Below, in pieces: positions 50,572-57,245 of a DNA stretch of 64,000 bases. The first letter of the stretch is position 1; every line of letters begins with the position of its first letter. The position numbers and the translations under genes are program-made. The DNA lies in assembly GCF_017874215.1 (NCBI RefSeq), contig NZ_JAGGLB010000013.1:62001-126000 (forward strand). Reading direction: 5' to 3'. Source of the stretch: Paenibacillus eucommiae. Lineage in GTDB: Bacteria; Bacillota; Bacilli; Paenibacillales; NBRC-103111. The notes under the pieces are model-generated. The model saw only the letters and a program-made list of their open reading frames with translations. It was not told the DNA's origin and made no database searches.

Positions 50572-51528
50572 ATGAGACAGGATCAGCATAAAATTTTGGA
50601 CTGTACAATTCGGGATGGCGGCTTAATTAACAATTGGGATTTTAGCGTAGAATTTGTCCAGGACATGTATCGCGGCTTAAGCGAAGCCGGAGTGGAATAT
50701 ATGGAAATTGGTTACAAAAACTCGGAAAAGCTGCTTGAAGGCGGCAATTCCGGACCTTGGCGCTTCCTCAATGAAGATTTCCTGAAAGATGTCATCACTA
50801 AGAAAACCGATACGAAGCTATCAGCTTTAGTAGATATCGGCCGTGTGGACGAGAATGATATTCTTCCCCGCGAACAAAGCCTGCTGGATCTTATCCGTGT
50901 AGCCTGCTACATTAAAGATCTGGATAAAGGCTTGGAATTGGTGCAAAAGTTCCATAATATGGGCTACGAGACCTCGCTCAACATTATGGCACTTTCCCAT
51001 GTTATGGAGAATGAACTTATCGAAGGCTTTGAAGAAATTAACAAAAGCCCCGTTGATGTCGTCTACATCGTAGATTCTTACGGAAGCATGGATTACAAGG
51101 ACATTGATTACCTGGCGACTAAATTCCAACGTCTGCTTCCTAAGAAGGAACTAGGCATTCATATGCACAATAATTTGCAGTTAGCTTACTCCAACACGAT
51201 TATTGGCGCTTCCAAAGGCGTTACCTTCCTGGACTCTTCCGTTTACGGCATGGGTAGAGCAGCTGGAAACTGCCCGACTGAGCTGCTCGTCAGCTATCTG
51301 AAAAACCCGCGGTACGATGTTCGCCCTGTACTCGGTATTATTGAGCGTCATATGCTTGAAATGCGCGAGAAATGGATGTGGGGCTACCTCATTCCTTATA
51401 TGATCGTCGGATCTCTTGATGAGCATCCTCGTGTTGCTATGGCACATCTGAACAGCCCGGAGAAGGATAAATTCTTAGGCTTCTACGACAAGTTGACTTC
51501 ACCAGAGGTTATCCCGACTCCTGAATAA
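50572..51528 (+). CDS. aldolase/lyase of the DRE-TIM metallolyase family
   Basis: A 318-residue TIM-barrel enzyme with metal motif DCTIRDGG (about residues 10-17) and HMHNN later, as in 4-hydroxy-2-oxovalerate aldolases and HMG-CoA lyases. GNCPTE near the C-terminal side closes the active site. It probably cleaves or forms a C-C bond next to a keto acid; the substrate is unclear and no pathway partner is adjacent. It starts behind GGAAGGGG and ends at a good terminator, so it is a single-gene unit. Confidence 0.82.
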   Translation: MRQDQHKILDCTIRDGGLINNWDFSVEFVQDMYRGLSEAGVEYMEIGYKNSEKLLEGGNSGPWRFLNEDFLKDVITKKTDTKLSALVDIGRVDENDILPREQSLLDLIRVACYIKDLDKGLELVQKFHNMGYETSLNIMALSHVMENELIEGFEEINKSPVDVVYIVDSYGSMDYKDIDYLATKFQRLLPKKELGIHMHNNLQLAYSNTIIGASKGVTFLDSSVYGMGRAAGNCPTELLVSYLKNPRYDVRPVLGIIERHMLEMREKWMWGYLIPYMIVGSLDEHPRVAMAHLNSPEKDKFLGFYDKLTSPEVIPTPE

Positions 51529-51569
51529 AATCAGCATACAAATTTTTCATCATTTCATACGATGACTTG

Positions 51570-51611
51570 AGCATCCGGTTTCCCCACAAGGGGAGGCCGG
51601 ATGCTTCTTTT
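51570..51611 (+). terminator. terminator of the aldolase-like gene
   Basis: AGCATCCGG (51570-51578) pairs with CCGGATGCT (51597-51605), with an inner CCCC/GGGG stem, followed by TCTTTTTT. Confidence 0.85.
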
Positions 51612-51702
51612 TTGCCTCATATGTATGCAAAAGTAGCCCGTTAGGGACTATATGAAGATAACCCTCTGCTTGAGGTGAAAAAAAATCGGGAGTGTAGCAA
51701 GC

Positions 51703-52413
51703 ATGAGCCGTATTTTGCTGATTGAGGATGAGGAGCGAATAGCAAGAGTTCTGCAGTTGGAGCTTGAGCATGACGGATACGAGGTTGTCATCGCTGGCGG
51801 GGGCAGGAGCGGACTGGAGCTTGCATTATCGAACCCCGATCCCGAGTGGGACCTAATTGTACTTGATATTATGCTGCCTGAGCTTAGCGGCCTTGAAGTA
51901 TTGCGGCGAATTCGTCAGACTGATACGATTATCCCCATTATCCTTCTTACAGCGAGGGACACTGTGCCTGACCGGGTTAGCGGTCTTGATCAAGGTGCCA
52001 ATGATTACATAACCAAACCATTTGCTATCGAGGAGCTGCTTGCCAGAATCCGCAATTTGCTTAGACAAAAGGATAAGCTTGTAAAGCCTCAAACTTCACA
52101 TGTAATTGAAATCGATGACCTGAGGATGGATTTAAAAAGCAGAGAAGTACGCCGCGAGGAAAAAATGATAGAGCTGACTCCAACAGAATTTGATTTGCTG
52201 CTTTTTTTAATTCGCCATAAAGATGAGGTAATGTCACGCGAGCAAATTATTTCCGAGGTGTGGGGCTATAATTTTATGGGAGATACTAATGTCGTAGATG
52301 TCTATATCCGTTATTTGCGGCAAAAAATTGACAAGGGCTTTTCCAGTAAGCTGATCCATACGATCCGCGGTGTTGGCTACATGGTTAGAGAAAAACCCGA
52401 GCCTCCATCATGA
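51703..52413 (+). CDS. OmpR-type response regulator
   Basis: A 236-residue regulator: receiver with LLIEDEE and phosphorylated Asp55 (LIVLDIMLPELSG), then a winged helix with SREQIISEVWGYNFMGDTNVVDVYIRYLRQKI. It is close to the ArlR/YrkP/CssR group. Its stop overlaps the kinase start (ATGA). Behind GGGAGTG. Confidence 0.88.
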   Translation: MSRILLIEDEERIARVLQLELEHDGYEVVIAGGGRSGLELALSNPDPEWDLIVLDIMLPELSGLEVLRRIRQTDTIIPIILLTARDTVPDRVSGLDQGANDYITKPFAIEELLARIRNLLRQKDKLVKPQTSHVIEIDDLRMDLKSREVRREEKMIELTPTEFDLLLFLIRHKDEVMSREQIISEVWGYNFMGDTNVVDVYIRYLRQKIDKGFSSKLIHTIRGVGYMVREKPEPPS

Positions 52414-53774
52414 GTATAAAGCTTAAAATTACTTTACTGCTTAGCGCTTGGCTGCTGATTATTCTGCTGCTTGGAAACTCAGTCATTTACTTCCTGTTTA
52501 TTCGCATCACTACGAACAGCGAGGCCGGGCTTCTCCGTGAAAAAGCTAATACGCTTATAGCCAAAGATTTGTACAATCATCCTGAATATTGGCAGAAACC
52601 CGGCCCTCTGGATGAATTCCTTATTCCTCAGGAAATGATACGTCTTGTAACACCCGACCTTAAGGTACTGCACGAGGTTTACACGGATGAAGAGCTTTTG
52701 AAGCAGCGCCCACATTACACAAACAAAGAAACGACGAAAATAGTCCACGTCAAGGGCGGCTATTATATTTATGTAATGATGCCGGTATACAATGACCGCC
52801 TTCAGCAGTTAGCTACCTTGGAGATAGGCCAAAGCTTGGGAGCATTAAGCGGTTATTTGGAGACTCTTGTATCCGTTCTTCTTTTTACATCCATTGGTAC
52901 CGTTATGCTTTCCTACGCAGGCCTCCATTTCTACATCAAGGTCATATTAAAACCGCTGGACCAATTAATTGCAACTATGCAGACTATAGAAGAAAACGGA
53001 GTATTTAAAAGAATTCACTTGCCCGACGATCCCAAACAGGATGAGCTGACCCTGCTGGGTGCTACTTTTAACCGCATGATTGACCGCTTGGAGGATACTT
53101 TTCTAAAACACAGGCAATTTCTCGCCGATGCCTCTCACGAGCTTCGTACACCCATTACCGTTATCGACAGCTACGCCAGCTTACTCCGCAGATGGGCTAG
53201 CAGCGATCCTGCTCTGCGGGAAGAAGCACTTGATGCCATACAAACCGAATCTGCCCAGCTTAAAAAGCTCACAGAAAATTTATTATCTTTAATGGAAGAA
53301 GAGCACCGGATGAAACGGGTCGATTTTGACCTGACTCCACTCATAGTCTCCACGGCAGCTTCATTAAAGCTCACCTTCAACAGAAATATTGAAACAAGAT
53401 TACCAGAGGGTGATGACAATTGCTTGACCATGCAGGGCGACCCTGAGAAAATCAAACAGCTTCTAATTATCCTCATCGATAATGCAGTTAAATACAGCAA
53501 ACAAACCATTATCGTATCTGCAGAAAAAAATGCGCATTACATAAAACTGCAGGTTGAGGACAGGGGTATTGGCATTTCCAAAGAGGATTTACCCCGGCTA
53601 TTCGACAGGTTCTATAGAACAGATAAAGCCCGGAACCGAAAGCAGGGCGGAGCAGGCCTTGGACTCGCCATTGCTGACAATATTGTGAGGCTTCATCAAG
53701 GAACCATCACTATTTCCAGTCAGCTCGGAAAAGGAACTTTGCTCACCGTAAAGCTCCCAACGACCTGTCAATAA
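52410..53774 (+). CDS. sensor histidine kinase (ArlS-like)
   Basis: A 454-residue membrane kinase: helices at about 5-30 and 150-175 enclose an extracellular sensor domain of about 120 residues. A HAMP linker, the His box DASHELRTPITVIDSYA, then NAVKYS, DRGIGIS and GLGLAIADNIVRLHQG complete the kinase. It is coupled to the response regulator before it. The signal is unknown. The downstream NlpC/P60 hydrolase could be a target. Confidence 0.88.
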   Translation: MSIKLKITLLLSAWLLIILLLGNSVIYFLFIRITTNSEAGLLREKANTLIAKDLYNHPEYWQKPGPLDEFLIPQEMIRLVTPDLKVLHEVYTDEELLKQRPHYTNKETTKIVHVKGGYYIYVMMPVYNDRLQQLATLEIGQSLGALSGYLETLVSVLLFTSIGTVMLSYAGLHFYIKVILKPLDQLIATMQTIEENGVFKRIHLPDDPKQDELTLLGATFNRMIDRLEDTFLKHRQFLADASHELRTPITVIDSYASLLRRWASSDPALREEALDAIQTESAQLKKLTENLLSLMEEEHRMKRVDFDLTPLIVSTAASLKLTFNRNIETRLPEGDDNCLTMQGDPEKIKQLLIILIDNAVKYSKQTIIVSAEKNAHYIKLQVEDRGIGISKEDLPRLFDRFYRTDKARNRKQGGAGLGLAIADNIVRLHQGTITISSQLGKGTLLTVKLPTTCQ

Positions 53775-53932
53775 AAAAATTATAAGCAGATTCTCATCAT
53801 TTTCTCAGAAAGGCCCGTTTCTCCTGTGACCGCACTGCATCTCGGCCAACATGTAAATAGTGGGCCTGATTTGTTTTGCTATACTTGGGCTTAGGTGATC
53901 AAAACACCGAAAAAGAATCACAGGAGGTAATT

Positions 53933-54430
53933 ATGAATTATCAACAAAAATGGTACAAGAAGCTGGTTATTACCGCAATGGCGTTAACTATAGGACTTTC
54001 ATCAAGTCTGGTAATCACTCCTCACTCGGCGAGCGCGGCTACATCGTCATCCACCCTTGCGAATCGGGTTGTATCATTCGGTGATAATTTCTTAGGCAGA
54101 CCTTATGTTTTCGGGGCTAAATCGGGACAAACACGGACGTTCGACTGCTCATCCTTTACACAGTATGTGTATAAAAATTACGGCATCAACCTGCCGCGGA
54201 CTTCCAAAGCACAATCTAAATCAGGCAGCTATGTACCAAGAAGCCAACTCCGTAAAGGAGATTTAATATTTTTCTCTAATCCTGGCAAGCCAGGAATTGT
54301 GAATCATGTCGCCATCTATGCCGGTAATGGAACAATTCTTCATACCTATGGCGAGGGCGGCGTTCGTTTCACGAAGCTATCTTCCGGAACATGGTCCAAG
54401 CGTTACATGACAGCACGCCGGGTACTGTAG
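53933..54430 (+). CDS. secreted NlpC/P60 peptidoglycan endopeptidase
   Basis: A 165-residue secreted cysteine peptidase that cuts cell wall peptides. A signal peptide (about 1-36, ending SASA) precedes a single C40 domain with Cys72 (FDCSSFTQYVY), His125 (NHVAIYAG) and His137. It has no LysM or SH3 binding domain. The ATG at 53933 follows AGGAGG; a frame starting 57 bases earlier has no ribosome site. It is followed by a good terminator. Confidence 0.9.
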   Translation: MNYQQKWYKKLVITAMALTIGLSSSLVITPHSASAATSSSTLANRVVSFGDNFLGRPYVFGAKSGQTRTFDCSSFTQYVYKNYGINLPRTSKAQSKSGSYVPRSQLRKGDLIFFSNPGKPGIVNHVAIYAGNGTILHTYGEGGVRFTKLSSGTWSKRYMTARRVL

Positions 54431-54512
54431 GCGCTGCACGTTGACTCAGCTCAACATTGAAGCGGCATACAGCACGTTAATGGCAAGCATGCAGCACTTT
54501 GAATAAAGATCG

Positions 54513-54548
54513 AGCAACCTTTGGAGAATAATCCAAAGGTTGCTTTTA
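54513..54548. terminator. bidirectional terminator
   Basis: AGCAACCTTTGGA (54513-54525) pairs with TCCAAAGGTTGCT (54532-54544), then TTTT. It also ends the convergent Hsp20-like gene, whose stop lies 10 bases beyond. Confidence 0.88.
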
Positions 54549-54553
54549 TTTCG

Positions 54554-55024
54554 TCAGAAGCGGATATACGCCTCATGGTAGCTTTCTTTTTGATCGCGCT
54601 TGCGGATTTGGATTTGCAGGGTGCGTGCCTTATAGCTGGCTCTTGCCGTTTTGGGATTAACCAGAACGGGGAGCTTGATGAATTTATTGCCTCCCTTCAG
54701 AAAGCCAGTCAGTTTGATTAGATTGGATTTAACAAACACCTGAAGGGCTCTGGGGTCCTCTTCCTTAGAAAGTTTTATTTGCGCGATCACATGCTCATGG
54801 GTTTCGAAAACCTCTATAGAAGGCTCCTCATTCAGAGTTCCTTCTCCATGCAGCCTCGGCATGGACTTCTTCAGAACGTCCTGCACATAATTTTCCACCC
54901 ATGACATATTATCCAGCAGCGACTGGCCTTTTTCTTTAGCGTTAACAGGAAGCTTTTGGCCGAGGAATTTCTCGATATTCTCCCATTTCAGCCATGGCTG
55001 GCGATTGGACTCGCTCAAGCTCAT
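54554..55024 (-). CDS. Hsp20/alpha-crystallin-like protein, possible GerT-type spore protein
   Basis: A 156-residue protein with a weak alpha-crystallin beta-sandwich over about 65-140 (SIEVFETHEHVIAQIKLSK; KLTGFLKGGNKFIKLPVLVNPKTARASYKARTLQIQIRK). The N terminus has no membrane segment. In Bacillus, GerT is a spore coat-associated protein of this type, and this gene diverges from the gerP operon, so a coat or germination role is likely. An AGGTG lies before the start. Confidence 0.65.
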   Translation of the reverse strand: MSLSESNRQPWLKWENIEKFLGQKLPVNAKEKGQSLLDNMSWVENYVQDVLKKSMPRLHGEGTLNEEPSIEVFETHEHVIAQIKLSKEEDPRALQVFVKSNLIKLTGFLKGGNKFIKLPVLVNPKTARASYKARTLQIQIRKRDQKESYHEAYIRF

Positions 55025-55089
55025 CACCTCATTTGTTTGCAGTATATGTGGTTTCGCCCTGAAGTGATACCCCTATCCTCATAAGGGAG

Positions 55090-55118
55090 AACCTCTGGGC
55101 TAATATCATCATACAATG
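55090..55118 (+). promoter_or_regulatory. possible sigma-K promoter of the gerP operon
   Basis: AACC at 55090-55093, 16 bases, then CATACAATG (55110-55118) fits the mAC(m)-N16-CATAnnnTA pattern of sigma-K. It lies 37 bases upstream of the first gerP gene, which suits mother-cell expression late in sporulation. Confidence 0.4.
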
Positions 55119-55154
55119 CAGCAAAGGGTATCCTTGAGCAAGGGAGACAGAACT

Positions 55155-55382
55155 ATGCCAGCTATTGTAGGTAACGTAAAAATACTCAGTGTTGGCCCTA
55201 GCTCTATCGTACACTTCGGAGACTCCATCATTCTGTCACCAAATAGTTCATCCAAAACATTCGCCGGCGCCGGTTCCTTTAATACTGGTGATTTCCCGCA
55301 AGTTGTGAATGGAGCTAGCAATACAATAACGAATGATTCAGATTTTGTGGAGGCTAACGCTAATAAGGTGGGGGGACTATGA
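55155..55382 (+). CDS. gerPA: GerPA/GerPF-type spore germination protein
   Basis: A 75-residue protein with the family start MPAIVGNVKILSVGPSSIVHFGD and the FAGAGSFNTGDF core shared by GerPA and GerPF. GerP proteins reside in the spore coat and let germinants reach their receptors. Its position first in the operon fits GerPA; no second PA/PF-type gene follows. Start at ATG 55155 behind AAGGGAG. It overlaps gerPB (ATGA). Confidence 0.85.
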   Translation: MPAIVGNVKILSVGPSSIVHFGDSIILSPNSSSKTFAGAGSFNTGDFPQVVNGASNTITNDSDFVEANANKVGGL

Positions 55383-55600
55383 ACTGGACTATCAACCAAA
55401 CGATTTCCATTCAACAGCTCAAAGTAAATTCTGTTTCCAATTCCTCGGTGTTGCAAATCGGCAGTGCGGGCATGATCCGCTCCCTGTCTAACCTTTATAA
55501 TACAGGCGGGTTTACCGAGCCTGCCCCGGAAATTGGTACAAACGAAGTAAACCCAATCTCTTTAGTCCCCCTACCTCCCACAGGTAGAATTGTTACTTAG
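55379..55600 (+). CDS. gerPB: GerPB-like spore germination protein
   Basis: A 73-residue protein beginning MNWTINQTISIQQLKVNSVSNSSVLQIGSAG, typical of GerPB, and ending in a Pro-rich tail. Its ATG overlaps the stop of the previous gene. It is part of the gerP operon. Confidence 0.85.
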   Translation: MNWTINQTISIQQLKVNSVSNSSVLQIGSAGMIRSLSNLYNTGGFTEPAPEIGTNEVNPISLVPLPPTGRIVT

Positions 55601-55673
55601 TTATTTATTGGTTATTTAAGTGGGTACTTAATGTGTTAAACGAAAATAGGAGTCACTAGGGAGGTTACTCAGG

Positions 55674-56291
55674 ATGCATACGGGGATGTCTTGTCAACAA
55701 GTTTTCCAGCAAGTTTACGCCCACCTGAGCTCACAAGCCAAGCGTATTGAGAAGCTCGAGCAGACAGTGATCAAGCTGCAGGCAGAAATTGATGCCTCTA
55801 AAGGACAGAAGAAGTTTCACATCGATAAAATTGAATACAAGTTCGACCAACTGAAAGTGGAGCGGCTGGATGGAAGTCTTTCAATAGGGATAAATCCATC
55901 TTCCTTTGACGATGTTGAGGATTTTACGGTTAATGGTTCTCCCCTAAACAGCAAGGTTATGCCACCTAACCCCATGTGCAATCTGAAAGATGACATTTCC
56001 GGGAGTATCAATGATTATTTGAGTCAAGATGCCAAAGATGATATCAATGCCATGGAAAATAAATATCAATATCCTATAGATGAGAGCTACAAACAGTTAA
56101 TTTTAGACGATATTCGTAATCAGGTGGAGCCAAGAATTAAGCAATATATCGACCAGTACCGCAGCGCGGGCTTCAAAGAACCTTTGGATGCCATCCGCGA
56201 AAACATTATTGATCAAACAAAAAACGATATCCGCACAGCCATGAACGCCTATATTTCTAATTTGACAGAAACGGATGGTGAACAGCCTTGA
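55674..56291 (+). CDS. gerPC: GerPC-like spore germination protein
   Basis: A 205-residue protein with an N-terminal coiled coil (SSQAKRIEKLEQTVIKLQAEIDA) and the GerPC segment IDKIEYKFDQLKVERLDGSLSIGINPS. It belongs to the spore coat gerP set. The ATG follows GGGAGGTTAC. Its stop overlaps the TTG of gerPD. Confidence 0.87.
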   Translation: MHTGMSCQQVFQQVYAHLSSQAKRIEKLEQTVIKLQAEIDASKGQKKFHIDKIEYKFDQLKVERLDGSLSIGINPSSFDDVEDFTVNGSPLNSKVMPPNPMCNLKDDISGSINDYLSQDAKDDINAMENKYQYPIDESYKQLILDDIRNQVEPRIKQYIDQYRSAGFKEPLDAIRENIIDQTKNDIRTAMNAYISNLTETDGEQP

Positions 56292-56464
56292 ATTTGCATA
56301 TCGAAAATAAAGTGATAGCTGTAGGAAATGTCCGCATCGTCGGTGTTGCAAGCTCCTCAGTGTTCCTCATAGGCGATACGGAGGTTATTTCCTTATCATC
56401 GATGTTTGATACACCTCTGGAATCCATTGTCGAAGGCTTAGCTCCGCTACCCCTAGAATCATAG
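56288..56464 (+). CDS. gerPD: GerPD-like spore germination protein (short, TTG start)
   Basis: A 58-residue protein, easily missed because it is short and starts with TTG overlapping the gerPC stop (TTGA). It reads NLHIENKVIAVGNVRIVGVA, then SSSVFLIGDTEVISLSSMFD, ending LAPLPLES. Size and sequence fit GerPD (58 residues in B. subtilis). It lies in the expected operon position between gerPC and gerPE. Confidence 0.8.
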   Translation: MNLHIENKVIAVGNVRIVGVASSSVFLIGDTEVISLSSMFDTPLESIVEGLAPLPLES

Positions 56465-56481
56465 AGGCATAGAGGATAACC

Positions 56482-56871
56482 ATGAAAAGACTATCCATCG
56501 TAGGAAACATCATCATTAACGGCATTAGCGAAAGCTCTCTTCTGCATATCGGGGACAACTCCGTCATTCAACCGAGAAGCCGGGTTTTTGCCGTTCAGCG
56601 TGAAGTTGCAACCTTCAACGAAAAAGAGGGCAATTTCGACCTATACCCCATCTTCAGCCGCGAGATTCCTCAGCCCCCTTTCCTGGACTCCGTTTCCATG
56701 TCTATTGACAATCTGGGCTCCTGTATCCAGGTCGGTCAGGTCCGGATTTTGGGTATTTCAACCGCTGCCCTTATGCAGGTAGGAAACACCCGAGTTATCG
56801 ACGCTGATAACCGTACTAAAAATATCCGTCAATTCGCCAAACCGCTCCCGGCTAAGCCAAAGGGTAAATAG
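56482..56871 (+). CDS. gerPE: GerPE-like spore germination protein
   Basis: A 129-residue protein with LSIVGNIIINGISESSLLHIGD and QVGQVRILGISTAALMQVGNT, the GerPE repeat pattern. It is the last gerP gene here. A separate GerPF is not found in the following 370 bases, so the operon is one gene shorter than in Bacillus. Confidence 0.83.
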   Translation: MKRLSIVGNIIINGISESSLLHIGDNSVIQPRSRVFAVQREVATFNEKEGNFDLYPIFSREIPQPPFLDSVSMSIDNLGSCIQVGQVRILGISTAALMQVGNTRVIDADNRTKNIRQFAKPLPAKPKGK

Positions 56872-56912
56872 TGAAAAATAGTTCCTGCCACACGCCTAAA
56901 TGGTGATGGAAA

Positions 56913-56948
56913 GCTTATTATCGTCACTATCCCCAAAGCTCAGGAAGC
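56913..56948 (-). repeat. GGGATAGTGA motif repeat, copy 5
   Basis: On the minus strand GCTTCCTGAGCTTTGGGGAT then AGTGACGATAATAAG matches the other copies of this motif. Confidence 0.5.
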
Positions 56949-56973
56949 CTCCCTCCCAATGGCCGATTGATCC

Positions 56974-57019
56974 AAAAAAATCTCAACTCCCCCGCCTGAG
57001 TGACGGGGATAGTTGAGAT
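56974..57019 (-). terminator. probable terminator of the GH18-SLH gene
   Basis: ATCTCAACTCCCC pairs with GGGGATAGTTGAGAT; on the minus strand a seven-T run follows. On the plus strand no T-run follows, so gerP may not stop here. A degenerate TTGAAATAG-type tandem repeat occupies 57019-57085. Confidence 0.6.
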
Positions 57020-57091
57020 AGTCGAGATAATTGAAATAGTTGAACCAGTTGAAATTGTTGAGAGATAGTTGAGATAGAGCAAATTAAAAGC

Positions 57092-57228
57092 AGCTTACGG
57101 ACATGAGGTACGTTATTCGCCTTGGCTAGTGGTATATGGGCCCCTTTTTATCCAAATAGCGTATCTGATGTCCGTTAGCCTTCCTAAATAGGGGGCGTTG
57201 CGGGAAATAAGGTCTCTGGTGTCCGTAA
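57092..57228. repeat. GTTACGGAC repeat cluster, diverged copy
   Basis: One forward unit GCTTACGGACATGAGGTACG (57092) and two inverted units ending GTATCTGATGTCCGTTAG (57177) and GTCTCTGGTGTCCGTAAC (57228). Same family as 3165-3350. Confidence 0.65.
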
Positions 57229-57245
57229 CGATTATCTTGACAAGC

